Positions 28,073 through 36,434 of a stretch of 64,000 nucleotides of DNA are shown piece by piece. The DNA is from Pacificibacter marinus. Lineage in GTDB: Bacteria; Pseudomonadota; Alphaproteobacteria; Rhodobacterales; Rhodobacteraceae. The translations under genes and the position numbers were made by a program. The notes beneath the pieces were generated by a model, which saw only the letters and a program-made list of their open reading frames with translations, made no database searches and was not told where the DNA came from. The stretch is from NCBI RefSeq assembly GCF_018860505.1, contig NZ_JAHKPU010000018.1, positions 62,001 to 126,000 of the forward strand, in the 5' to 3' direction. How positions within the stretch are numbered: position 1 is the first letter of the stretch; each line of letters begins with the position of its first letter.

Positions 28073-29074
28073 ATGGCGGTAAAAGTCGCAATCAATGGAT
28101 TTGGTCGGATCGGTCGTAATATTTTGCGTGCCATCATCGAATCTGGTCGTACAGACATCGAAGTGATCGCAATCAACGATCTTGGCCCAGTGGCCACAAA
28201 CGCCCACCTGTTGCAGTACGATTCTGTACACGGTCGCTTCCCGTTCCCAGTGACCCACACAGAAGACACAATCGACGTGGGTCGTGGCCCGATGAAAGTG
28301 ACAGCCATGCGCAACCCTGCGGACCTGCCTTGGTCTGATGTTGATGTTGTGATGGAATGTACGGGTATCTTTACCTCTAAAGAAGCCTGCCAAGCGCACC
28401 TCGACAACGGGTCTTCCCGCGTGTTGATTTCTGCGCCAGGCAAAGACGCTGACAAAACCATCGTGTTTGGTGTGAACGACGACCAATTGACAGCCGACGA
28501 CATCGTTGTGTCAAACGCGTCTTGCACAACCAACTGTCTGTCTCCTGTGGCGAAGGTTCTCAACGATAACATCGGTATCGTTAAAGGCTTTATGACCACG
28601 ATCCACTCTTACACAGGCGACCAACCGACTTTGGACACAATGCACAAAGATCTCTACCGCGCGCGTGCGGCGGCTTTGTCCATGATCCCGACATCAACTG
28701 GTGCTGCAAAAGCTGTGGGCCTGGTGTTGCCAGAGCTTAACGGAAAATTGGATGGCGTTTCTATCCGCGTTCCAACACCGAATGTGTCTGTTGTCGACCT
28801 GACATTTGAAGCGGCCCGCGACACAACTGTGGAAGAAGTGAACCAGTTGATCCGCGATGCGGCAGACGGCCCATTCAAAGGCGTGCTTGGCTACACTGAC
28901 GCGCAGCTCGTGTCCTCTGACTTCAACCACGATCCACACTCTTCTATCTTCCACACGGACCAAACCAAGGTCATGGAAGGCACAATGGTGCGCATCCTGA
29001 CGTGGTATGACAACGAATGGGGCTTCTCTAACCGTATGTCAGACACAGCTGTTGCAATGGGTAAATTCCTGTAA
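28073..29074 (+). CDS. gap: Type I glyceraldehyde-3-phosphate dehydrogenase, copy 2
   Basis: A second 333-residue GAPDH, closely similar to copy 1 over its whole length. It has Cys151 in [18 protein letters not shown] at the nucleotide site and Asp36 in AIND, the usual mark of NAD preference, so it is probably the glycolytic enzyme. The ATG is preceded by AAGGAG. The two copies, lying next to tkt with similar operators, suggest separate catabolic and anabolic roles under one regulator. Confidence 0.95.
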   Translation: MAVKVAINGFGRIGRNILRAIIESGRTDIEVIAINDLGPVATNAHLLQYDSVHGRFPFPVTHTEDTIDVGRGPMKVTAMRNPADLPWSDVDVVMECTGIFTSKEACQAHLDNGSSRVLISAPGKDADKTIVFGVNDDQLTADDIVVSNASCTTNCLSPVAKVLNDNIGIVKGFMTTIHSYTGDQPTLDTMHKDLYRARAAALSMIPTSTGAAKAVGLVLPELNGKLDGVSIRVPTPNVSVVDLTFEAARDTTVEEVNQLIRDAADGPFKGVLGYTDAQLVSSDFNHDPHSSIFHTDQTKVMEGTMVRILTWYDNEWGFSNRMSDTAVAMGKFL

Positions 29075-29130
29075 AGACAGTCGTTAAGACCCGTGCAAGC
29101 CCCGCTTGCCTAGATAGGCTTACCCTATCC

Positions 29131-29160
29131 AAAAGCCTCGCACTCTGCGGGGCTTTTTTT
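29131..29160 (+). terminator. Terminator after gap2
   Basis: AGCCTCGCA pairs with TGCGGGGCT (one T-G pair) around CTC, followed by seven T residues. Confidence 0.88.
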
Positions 29161-29287
29161 AATCCATCTCAAGCTTTGTCGGCTTGCTTGTTGATTTTCC
29201 GCCCATGAATGAGCATATGTAGTCGCGACCCTATATTGTCCGTGATTGCCCCTGAAATGTTTCAAAAAATGACAATTCATCCAATTT

Positions 29288-29938
29288 ATGATTAATTTCC
29301 AAACGATCCTAAGCGAATTTATTACCCTTTGGGTCGTGATTGATCCTATCGGCACTCTCCCCGTCTTTATCGCCGCAACAGCCTCGTTGAACCCTCGGCT
29401 TTCCAGAAAAGTCGCCATACGTGCGACTGCGACAGCTTTCGCGATTTTGTTGGTGTTTATTGTCTTTGGTCAAGTCGTGCTGGATGCCCTTGGACTTGGC
29501 TTGCCCTCTTTCCAAATTGCTGGCGGCCTTGTGCTGTTTCTCTTTGCCATGACGATGATTTTTGGGGACGGAAAACCCCAACAGGAAACGGGACAGACAT
29601 CCCCAGAAACGAAATCATTATCTTTGCACGCACGCCGCGTGGCAGTCTTTCCCTTGGCGATGCCATCTATCGCCTCGCCGGGTGCCATGTTGGCGGTGGT
29701 CATGTTAACAGACAATGATCGCTTTTCAGTGGCCCATCAAATGATGACCGCCACGGTCATGACCCTCATCTTGATCATCACACTGGGTATACTGCTGGCT
29801 GCGCGCCCCATCTTGCGGATACTACGCGACACCGGAGCTGCAATTGTCAGCCGTGTGATGGGCATGATTTTAGCAGCAGTTGCGGTCGACACAGTGCTGC
29901 AAGGCTTTGTGGCCATTGGCGTCATTCCAGACTTTTAA
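29288..29938 (+). CDS. MarC-family integral membrane protein
   Basis: A 216-residue protein of the MarC (UPF0056) family with about six membrane helices and the family pattern VVIDPIGTLPVF near the N-terminus and PLAMPSIASPGAM in the middle. The function of the family is not established; the link to antibiotic resistance first proposed for MarC was not upheld. No strong ribosome binding site precedes the ATG. It converges with coaD, with no obvious terminator in the 85-base gap. Confidence 0.88.
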   Translation: MINFQTILSEFITLWVVIDPIGTLPVFIAATASLNPRLSRKVAIRATATAFAILLVFIVFGQVVLDALGLGLPSFQIAGGLVLFLFAMTMIFGDGKPQQETGQTSPETKSLSLHARRVAVFPLAMPSIASPGAMLAVVMLTDNDRFSVAHQMMTATVMTLILIITLGILLAARPILRILRDTGAAIVSRVMGMILAAVAVDTVLQGFVAIGVIPDF

Positions 29939-30023
29939 CGCCTCAAAACACTGTGCGGTCATGAACGCCGTCGCGGACGATAATCGTGGCGGGTGTTTCT
30001 TGGTCCGCTGGTAAAATTCCAGT

Positions 30024-30521
30024 TTAACGGCTGGCCAGTTTGTCTTTCAATCGCGCTTCTATCTCTGGCGTGACGAATTTGGACACGTCACCGCCAAGAC
30101 GCGCGATTTCTTTGACCAATTTCGAGGCAATTGCCTGATGCCGTGCTTCAGCCATCAAGAACACGGTTTCGATGCTATCGTCCAGCGCCCTGTTCATTCC
30201 GACCATTTGGTACTCATATTCAAAATCGGCAACCGCCCGCAGGCCGCGCACAATAATAGAAGCACCAACATCGGCAGCACATTGGATCAGCAGATTTTCA
30301 AACGGATGAACAACCACTTCGCATCCCGTATCTTGCGACAGTTGTGCGCAAATTGGTTCAAGCATGGCCACACGTTCCTCAAGAGAAAACAATGGCCCCT
30401 TGGATCGGTTGATCGCGACGCCAATCACCAAACGATCCACCAAGGCACAGCCTCGGCGAATGATATCAAGATGACCGTGAGTGACTGGATCGAAGGTTCC
30501 AGGGTATAGCCCAATGCGCAT
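30024..30521 (-). CDS. coaD: Phosphopantetheine adenylyltransferase
   Basis: CoaD makes dephospho-CoA from 4'-phosphopantetheine and ATP, the penultimate step of coenzyme A synthesis. The 165-residue protein opens with the nucleotidyltransferase motif GTFDPVTHGH (residues 8-17) and contains the RGLRAVADFEYEYQM segment typical of the family. The frame is open upstream to 30596, but AAGGAGA lies 5 bases before the ATG at 30521, and the family starts there. Confidence 0.96.
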   Translation of the reverse strand: MRIGLYPGTFDPVTHGHLDIIRRGCALVDRLVIGVAINRSKGPLFSLEERVAMLEPICAQLSQDTGCEVVVHPFENLLIQCAADVGASIIVRGLRAVADFEYEYQMVGMNRALDDSIETVFLMAEARHQAIASKLVKEIARLGGDVSKFVTPEIEARLKDKLASR

Positions 30522-30716
30522 CGCATTCTCCTTTTGCTTGAGCGAACGCAACAATATTGCGCTACCAATTGCAAGCACAAGTCGACAGTTTTTCACCTCA
30601 GCTTGAAACTGTCACCGCCCCACATCAAAGCATCCACTGAACAAGACCCCTACCCCATTGTGACAAACAAGGCTCTCAGCAATGGCGATAGAGGATGACG
30701 GATCATTCTCGCGCCA

Positions 30717-31151
30717 TCAATGCCCCATGATCATGCCCTCAAGGGCCGAATTTTCCATCGCAAGCTGCGACAACCGCGCCGACACCACATCACCGATAGA
30801 CACAAGGCCCACCAGTTTTCCGCCATCGACCACAGGCATGTGGCGAAAACGGCCCGCACTCATGCGCTCAAGCACGGCCAAAGCGGTGTCATCGGACACG
30901 CATGTTTGTAGTTTCGTTGTCATCAAGTCAGACACTTTGCGTTTCAACACGCTTGCGCCCTCTTTGCCCAGCTCACGCACAACATCACGTTCGGACAAAA
31001 TACCATCAAACCCGCCGGCTTGACTTTGAACAATAATGGCACCAATTTTTTTCGATGACAAAAGCTCTGCGGCTGCGGCAATCGTCATATCTGGTCCGAT
31101 TGTAACAATCTCTGCGATGTCTTTTTCTTTCAGAATCTGACCAACTAACAT
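30717..31151 (-). CDS. CBS-domain pair protein
   Basis: The 144-residue protein consists of two CBS domains (about 8-62 and 74-130), as shown by repeated strand-helix units such as GIILSERDVVRE-like GILSERDVVREL and LVGLVSIGDVV. Stand-alone CBS pairs bind adenine nucleotides and regulate partner proteins; the partner is unknown here. A strong AAGGAGG site precedes the ATG. It stands alone between coaD and a LysR gene. Confidence 0.88.
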   Translation of the reverse strand: MLVGQILKEKDIAEIVTIGPDMTIAAAAELLSSKKIGAIIVQSQAGGFDGILSERDVVRELGKEGASVLKRKVSDLMTTKLQTCVSDDTALAVLERMSAGRFRHMPVVDGGKLVGLVSIGDVVSARLSQLAMENSALEGMIMGH

Positions 31152-31208
31152 AATTCCTCCTTAATTGTCCTGCTCCCACCTTCAGCGTCCGTCAGACAGC
31201 TTCATGTG

Positions 31209-32099
31209 TCAAGCGTCACCTTCAAGCGCTTCCACGACAATTTTCATCTCACTCACCAAAAGATCGGCAAATCGCGTGAGGCGCTCAACCTTGCGATCAT
31301 CCGCATGGCGGATCAAATAGAAGGCCCGCTTAAGCCGAAAATCGTCAGGCAAAATGCGTACCATCCGCTCAACATGAGGCAGGCAGAAATCATGAACAAC
31401 GCCGATCCCCAGCCCCGCTTTGATCATGTTCAACTGTACCGACACCGTATTCGATGAAAAATCCGCAGTGGCACCACCGACACTGTCTAAGTAGTCGAGT
31501 TCCTTATCAAAAATCAAATCTGGGACATAGCCGACAATCTTGTGGTTTTTCACATCGCCTAGAGTTTTCACCTCGCCTTCTTGCTGCAAATACCAGCGCA
31601 TCGCCGCCAATGAGAGGTGATAATCTGTGATCTTTTGCACCAACAAACGCCCAGTTTGTGGCGCGCTGACAGAAATCACCAAATCCGCTTCGCGCTTGGA
31701 CAGGCTGATCACCCGCGGCAAGGCCACGACTTGCACCTGTAAATCGGGATGCTGAACTGCGATGCGCGCAAGGACTTTGGGCAAAACATAATTTGCACAA
31801 CCATCGGGCGCCCCCAAACGGATCACCCCGTTCAATGTGTCCCCCTTGCCCTCCAAATCAGCCGCGCCCAAGGTCATAGCCTTTTCCGCGTCTTCCGCAT
31901 GGGTCAACAAACGCGCACCATCACGCGTCAAATCATACCCTTGGGGCGACTTGGCAAACAATGTCACGCTCATGCCTTGCTCAAGACGTGCCACCCGTCG
32001 TCCCACGGTGGCAGGGTCCATTTTCAGCACGCGTCCTGCTCCAGACAGGCTTTCCGTGCGAGCCACAGCCAAAAAGACGCGCATATCATCCCAATTCAT
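31209..32099 (-). CDS. LysR-family transcriptional regulator, divergent from mmsA
   Basis: A 296-residue regulator with an N-terminal winged helix (MNWDDMRVFLAVART, recognition helix DPATVGRRVARLEQ) and a LysR effector domain. It is transcribed away from mmsA across a 140-base gap that contains repeated TGCATTT heptamers, the usual arrangement for a LysR protein that controls the divergent gene. It therefore probably regulates mmsA in response to a valine or propionate-pathway metabolite, which is inference from position. Confidence 0.88.
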   Translation of the reverse strand: MNWDDMRVFLAVARTESLSGAGRVLKMDPATVGRRVARLEQGMSVTLFAKSPQGYDLTRDGARLLTHAEDAEKAMTLGAADLEGKGDTLNGVIRLGAPDGCANYVLPKVLARIAVQHPDLQVQVVALPRVISLSKREADLVISVSAPQTGRLLVQKITDYHLSLAAMRWYLQQEGEVKTLGDVKNHKIVGYVPDLIFDKELDYLDSVGGATADFSSNTVSVQLNMIKAGLGIGVVHDFCLPHVERMVRILPDDFRLKRAFYLIRHADDRKVERLTRFADLLVSEMKIVVEALEGDA

Positions 32100-32124
32100 C
32101 GACTCACCCCGTTTTCATCCGTTC

Positions 32125-32164
32125 AAATGCACATCGCCTCACAGAGTTTTGCATTTTTGCATTT
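32125..32164. promoter_or_regulatory. TGCATTT heptamer repeats in the LysR-mmsA gap
   Basis: AAATGCA (32125-32131) is the inverse of TGCATTT at 32150-32156 and 32158-32164; the last two lie in a perfect tandem of TTTGCATT (32148-32163). Located in the shared promoter region, they are a reasonable LysR operator candidate. Confidence 0.4.
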
Positions 32165-32239
32165 CTTTTTTGAATTATTGCCTCTTTTACAGACATTTTC
32201 GCAAGAGTAGATTGGAAAAAAATGCCTTAGGAGGATTCC

Positions 32240-33739
32240 ATGCAAGAGCTCACTCACTACATCAACGGCGCCCACGTCAAAGGCACATCTGGCCGTTTTG
32301 CAGACGTCTACAATCCAGCCACGGGCGAAGTTCAAGCCCGTGTGCCGCTTGCGACCCCTGATGAAGTCGCAGACGCGGTTGAAAAAGCCGCGGTTGCGCA
32401 AGTGGAATGGGCCAAAGTGAACCCACAACGTCGCGCCCGTGTCATGATGAAATTTGGTGCTTTGATCAATGAGCACATGGAAGAGTTGGCCGAACTTGTG
32501 GCACGTGAACACGGCAAAACCATCCCAGACGCCAAAGGCGACGTCCAGCGCGGTTTGGAAGTGGTCGAAGTGTGCATGGGCGCGCCTGCGATGCTCAAAG
32601 GCGAATTCATGGACAGCGCCGGCCCAGGCATCGATTTGACCTCTATGCGCCAAGCTTTGGGCGTTGTGGCTGGCATCACGCCGTTCAATTTCCCTGCGAT
32701 GATCCCGCTGTGGAAAATGGCCCCTGCGATTGTGTGCGGCAACGCTATGATTTTGAAACCCTCCGAGCGTGTGCCCTCTACCGCTTTGCGTTTGGCGGAA
32801 TTGTTCTCTGAAGCGGGTCTACCCGATGGCGTGCTGCAAGTGATTAACGGCGATAAAGAAGCTGTTGATACCCTGCTCGACAATGACACGATCCAAGCAG
32901 TCGGCTTTGTTGGCTCAACGCCAATCGCGCAATATATCTACGGTCGAGCAGCCACCAATGGCAAACGCGCGCAGTGTTTTGGCGGCGCGAAAAACCATAT
33001 GATCATCATGCCGGACGCGGATCTCGACAAAGCATCTGACGCATTGATCGGCGCTGGTTTTGGCGCTGCAGGCGAACGCTGTATGGCGATTTCTGTGGCT
33101 GTGCCCGTGGGCAAAGACACCGCAGATAAACTTGTTGCGAAATTGCTGCCCAAAATCGAAGCCTTGAAAGTCGGTCCCTATACGGCGGGTGACGACGTGG
33201 ATTATGGGCCCGTGATCACCGCCGCATCCTTGGAACGCATCACAAGCCTCATCGCCTCTGGTGTTGAGCAAGGCGCGACGCTGGCCATCGACGGGCGTGA
33301 TTTCGCGTTACAGGGCTATGAGAACGGCTATTTCATCGGCCCAACACTGTTTGATGACGTGACCCCAGAAATGGACATCTACAAAGAAGAGATCTTTGGC
33401 CCTGTTTTGACCACAGTGCGCGCAGACAACTACGAAGACGCGCTCAAACTGGTCATGGACAACCAATACGGCAACGGCACCGCAATCTATACCGCTGACG
33501 GTGACACGGCGCGTGATTTTGCGTCTCGCGTCAATGTGGGCATGGTGGGCATCAACTTCCCGATCCCAGTGCCTTTGTCTTACTTTTCGTTCGGTGGTTG
33601 GAAAAAATCTGCCTTTGGCGATTTGAACCAATACGGTCCTGACGCGTTCAAATTCTACACCAAGACGAAAACCGTCACTTCGCGTTGGTATTCTGGCATC
33701 AAAGACGGCGCAGCGTTGAATTTCAAAGCGCTCGACTAA
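32240..33739 (+). CDS. mmsA: CoA-acylating methylmalonate-semialdehyde dehydrogenase
   Basis: MmsA oxidises methylmalonate or malonate semialdehyde with CoA and NAD to propionyl- or acetyl-CoA in valine and inositol breakdown. The 499-residue protein is the usual size for this aldehyde dehydrogenase branch. The catalytic Cys281 lies in GAAGERCMAIS, a family marker, and GITPFNFPAMIP and the FGGWKKSAFGD C-terminal segment are also typical. AGGAGG precedes the ATG. It stands alone, followed by a strong terminator, opposite its likely LysR regulator. Confidence 0.95.
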   Translation: MQELTHYINGAHVKGTSGRFADVYNPATGEVQARVPLATPDEVADAVEKAAVAQVEWAKVNPQRRARVMMKFGALINEHMEELAELVAREHGKTIPDAKGDVQRGLEVVEVCMGAPAMLKGEFMDSAGPGIDLTSMRQALGVVAGITPFNFPAMIPLWKMAPAIVCGNAMILKPSERVPSTALRLAELFSEAGLPDGVLQVINGDKEAVDTLLDNDTIQAVGFVGSTPIAQYIYGRAATNGKRAQCFGGAKNHMIIMPDADLDKASDALIGAGFGAAGERCMAISVAVPVGKDTADKLVAKLLPKIEALKVGPYTAGDDVDYGPVITAASLERITSLIASGVEQGATLAIDGRDFALQGYENGYFIGPTLFDDVTPEMDIYKEEIFGPVLTTVRADNYEDALKLVMDNQYGNGTAIYTADGDTARDFASRVNVGMVGINFPIPVPLSYFSFGGWKKSAFGDLNQYGPDAFKFYTKTKTVTSRWYSGIKDGAALNFKALD

Positions 33740-33766
33740 ACTATAAATTATACAAATACGACATTT

Positions 33767-33799
33767 CAGGCGGCCCATCGATGGTAGGGCCGCCTTTTT
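33767..33799 (+). terminator. Terminator after mmsA
   Basis: GGCGGCCC and GGGCCGCC form a perfect stem around a ten-base loop, followed by five T residues. Confidence 0.9.
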
Positions 33800-33917
33800 A
33801 TATTCATTTAACAACATTAGTTTTAATTTATGAATTTCGTTCAAACTTGGTGACCTTGTCACAGACAACCCCGCGCCACTTATGCGAGGTTCAATAAAAC
33901 ATCAGGGGAGTTACACC

Positions 33918-34121
33918 ATGTTTTCTAAGAATGTCGGCAAGATTGACCGTATCATCCGCATCATCGTCGGAATCGCGCTTTTGGCTGGTTTCGTTATGAG
34001 CCCAGATGCGCCTTACCGTTGGCTCTACCTCATCGGCATCGTGCCCTTGGCGACGGGTTTGATGAGCAGCTGCGCTTTGTATTCCCTCATCGGAATCAAC
34101 ACCTGCAAGATCAAGAAATAA
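33918..34121 (+). CDS. YgaP-like transmembrane domain protein (DUF2892)
   Basis: The 67-residue product begins MFSKNVGKIDRIIRIIVG and has two membrane helices (about 17-32 and 41-57) with the ending INTCKIKK, matching the YgaP-type membrane domain that in other proteins is fused to a rhodanese. Stand-alone forms often accompany sulfur-metabolism genes, which fits the sox cluster beginning next door. AGGGGAG precedes the ATG at 33918. An inverted repeat GTGAC-CTT-GTCAC lies upstream at 33850-33862 and might be a regulator site. Confidence 0.85.
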   Translation: MFSKNVGKIDRIIRIIVGIALLAGFVMSPDAPYRWLYLIGIVPLATGLMSSCALYSLIGINTCKIKK

Positions 34122-34125
34122 AAGC

Positions 34126-34142
34126 GTAGCGCGCTGCGCTAC
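34126..34142. terminator. Hairpin between DUF2892 gene and Crp/Fnr gene
   Basis: GTAGCGC-GCT-GCGCTAC is a perfect seven-base stem at the ends of two convergent genes, overlapping the stop region of the regulator gene. On the minus strand it is followed by a short T run, so it may end the regulator transcript; the plus side lacks T residues. Confidence 0.4.
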
Positions 34143-34795
34143 CCCGCCTCAGACAGGGCCTCCAAAGCGCTGCGATCCGTCAACGTGACAGCGCCTCGAG
34201 CGGTTGAAACCCATCCGCGGCGCTGGAACTCTTGCAATTGCCGCGAAATCACTTCGCGTGCTGTGCCCAGCTCTGCGGCCAGTTGCGCATGGGTGGCAGT
34301 TAATTTGTGGTCTGGGCCTGCCAGTTCTACAAGTTTATGCGCCAGCCGAATATCGACCTTTTGAAAGGCGATTTCCTCGATCACATGAAACAAATCTGTG
34401 ATGCGGCGCGAATAGGCTGAGAACACGAAATTTCTGAACGATTTAGAGCCAGCTACAAGATCGTCAAACACGAGACGTGGGATAGCGACAGCTTGGACAT
34501 CGGTTTCGGCAATGCCTTCTGCGGCGTAGTTTTCATAGGCCAAAAGGCAGGCGGTCGTCAGCACACAGCTTTCGCCCGCGTGCACGCGATAAAGCACAAT
34601 TTCGCGCCCGCCTTCTGTGACTTGCTGCACACGCACGACACCATCCAACAATAGCAATAGGTTTTCCGGCGATTTCCCAGGTCCGAAAAGCACGGTTTTC
34701 TGGGGCAGGTTCACGATCTGAGATTTCGACACCAAAATGTTGCGCAAGCTGTCATCAAGCTGAGACAGCCCTGCAAATCTATCAATCCAGTCCAT
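34139..34795 (-). CDS. Crp/Fnr-family transcriptional regulator
   Basis: A 218-residue regulator with an N-terminal cyclic-nucleotide-binding-like domain (about 15-130) and a C-terminal winged helix with the recognition segment AELGTAREVISRQLQEF (about 175-191). It lacks the N-terminal cysteine cluster of oxygen-sensing FNR; only two Cys (in GESC and TTACL) are present within the sensor domain. It lies next to the DUF302 gene at the edge of the sox cluster and may respond to redox or sulfur signals, but its ligand and targets are unknown. Confidence 0.88.
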   Translation of the reverse strand: MDWIDRFAGLSQLDDSLRNILVSKSQIVNLPQKTVLFGPGKSPENLLLLLDGVVRVQQVTEGGREIVLYRVHAGESCVLTTACLLAYENYAAEGIAETDVQAVAIPRLVFDDLVAGSKSFRNFVFSAYSRRITDLFHVIEEIAFQKVDIRLAHKLVELAGPDHKLTATHAQLAAELGTAREVISRQLQEFQRRGWVSTARGAVTLTDRSALEALSEAG

Positions 34796-34848
34796 AGTCG
34801 CCCTTGTTCTTGCGCATCACCAAACCGGTTTGCGCATTGCCTTGCTGT

Positions 34849-35283
34849 TTAAAACGATGTGGCCTCTGTCACAATTTCTGTCAACAAGTCTTCAACCATT
34901 TGCATCGGGCCTTCGGGATAGTCACGATGACCAATCGTCACCTTACCCGCTTGGTCGGCAACAAAAATGGAAAATGGACAATGCACGATGTTCATCGGGT
35001 CCGCTTCCATCACCTTGCGCGAGACAACGGCTGAGCAAAATAAAAATATGTCTGCATTGTCGAACAGGACCACATCAGACCCCACAGTTTCGCGGGTACG
35101 TTCCAACATATCGCCCGTGTGCGAGCGGTAGTCGATCACCAAACCTTTTGATACGATGGCGTCTTCAACTGCGAATGTCGCGTCCTCAAATGTGCCATCA
35201 TAGTCATACAAAACCGCCTCGCCAGCGCTGGCTTGTGCTGCAAGTCCGAGACTCAGAACGAGAGCTAACAGATTATTTCTCAT
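34849..35283 (-). CDS. Exported DUF302-domain protein
   Basis: The 144-residue product has a Sec signal peptide (MRNNLLALVLSLGLAAQASA, cleavage about residue 20) and a DUF302 domain. The domain's function is not settled; it occurs in periplasmic proteins near sulfur and metal genes. The frame runs upstream to 35349, but that stretch contains the soxD terminator, so the ATG at 35283 is chosen. It lies between soxD and the Crp/Fnr gene on the same strand and may be part of the sulfur-oxidation island. Confidence 0.82.
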   Translation of the reverse strand: MRNNLLALVLSLGLAAQASAGEAVLYDYDGTFEDATFAVEDAIVSKGLVIDYRSHTGDMLERTRETVGSDVVLFDNADIFLFCSAVVSRKVMEADPMNIVHCPFSIFVADQAGKVTIGHRDYPEGPMQMVEDLLTEIVTEATSF

Positions 35284-35330
35284 GACAAAATCCTTTCTAG
35301 CTTGACCATAGCATAGATCAACGTTGCAAA

Positions 35331-35358
35331 CGAATAAAGGCGGCATCACGCCGCCTTT
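35331..35358 (-). terminator. Terminator after soxD
   Basis: Read on the minus strand, AAAGGCGGC-GTGAT-GCCGCCTTT is a perfect nine-base stem followed by ATT, 20 bases after the soxD stop. It separates soxCD from the DUF302 gene. Confidence 0.75.
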
Positions 35359-35378
35359 GTCCAGAGATCGCTCAAAAA

Positions 35379-36434
35379 TTACTGTGACACAGATTTCAAA
35401 TATTCGATCACTGCGGCGATTTCACTGTCCTTTTTCAAGCCTGCAAAACTCATCTTGGTTTTCTTGAACACGGATTTCGGTTTGGCCAAGAATTCTGATA
35501 TCAAAGCCTCATCCCAAACACGGCCTGCGTCTTTGGCAGCCAATAGGTCATTGGAATATTTAAACCCGTCCACATGGGCGACGGATGCCCCAACCACGCC
35601 GTTCAACATCGGCCCGACCCTGTTTTTTGCGCCCTCGCCCACTTGGTGACAGGCTTTGCATTTCTTAAAGACCTTTTCACCTTTCGCGGCTAAATCTGCA
35701 TCAAAAGCTGCGGCAGTCACAGTTGTGGGTGTTTCCACCACAGGGGCGGCTTCAACAGCGGCTTCTTGCGTCGCCTCAATCACAGGCTCAGGCGTGTCTT
35801 CTATTGGCGTTACGTCCAACACAGCCGCGCGCATGGTGATTTCAACTGTGTCTTTGCAATCCTCATAACAGGCAGTCTCAGAAGTAAAATGCGGGTATTC
35901 GGTGACCACACGATCATCGACAATAAAACCGCCAGCATTCGGCATTTCAACTTCAAGAAAATTCTCATTCGAGAGGACAAAATCATCATCAACCAAATCA
36001 TTGGAATACAGAATATAGGCGACCATGGCATAGACATCGTCATCCGACAGCGTCTGCGCACCGCCAAAAGGCATAGAGCGGCGAATGTAGTCATAAGTCG
36101 TTGACAGATAAGGCCAATAAGATCCGACCGTTTTCACAGGGTCCTCACGGTCCAAAGTGCCAAAACCGCCAGAAAGCGTGGGCCAATTGTCGACACCTTC
36201 GGCAAATTCACCGTGACAGCTTGCACAAGTCTCAGAAAAAATCTCTTCGCCGTATTCAACAGAGCCAGATCCAACAGGCAGCCCCGTACCATCGGGCGCG
36301 ATGTCTTTGTCCCAAGCCGCGATTTCCTCAGGCAGTGCAGCACGCCCCACCCCAAGGCCTGCGGCCAAAACAGGCGCGCTAAGACTGCCAGTGGTGATCG
36401 CCGTTACAAGCGCCAGCTTAAGATACTTCGACAT
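35379..36434 (-). CDS. soxD: Sulfane dehydrogenase cytochrome subunit SoxD
   Basis: SoxD is the dihaem cytochrome c that takes electrons from the molybdenum subunit SoxC as the sulfane sulfur on SoxYZ is oxidised in the periplasm. The 351-residue precursor has a signal peptide (about 1-24), one haem motif CASCH near residue 70, a linker rich in Glu, Pro and Ala (about 200-240), and a second cytochrome c domain with CKACH near 256. Its start lies inside the end of soxC (17-base overlap), so the two are coupled. A much longer upstream frame is excluded by that overlap and by the signal peptide. Confidence 0.93.
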   Translation of the reverse strand: MSKYLKLALVTAITTGSLSAPVLAAGLGVGRAALPEEIAAWDKDIAPDGTGLPVGSGSVEYGEEIFSETCASCHGEFAEGVDNWPTLSGGFGTLDREDPVKTVGSYWPYLSTTYDYIRRSMPFGGAQTLSDDDVYAMVAYILYSNDLVDDDFVLSNENFLEVEMPNAGGFIVDDRVVTEYPHFTSETACYEDCKDTVEITMRAAVLDVTPIEDTPEPVIEATQEAAVEAAPVVETPTTVTAAAFDADLAAKGEKVFKKCKACHQVGEGAKNRVGPMLNGVVGASVAHVDGFKYSNDLLAAKDAGRVWDEALISEFLAKPKSVFKKTKMSFAGLKKDSEIAAVIEYLKSVSQ

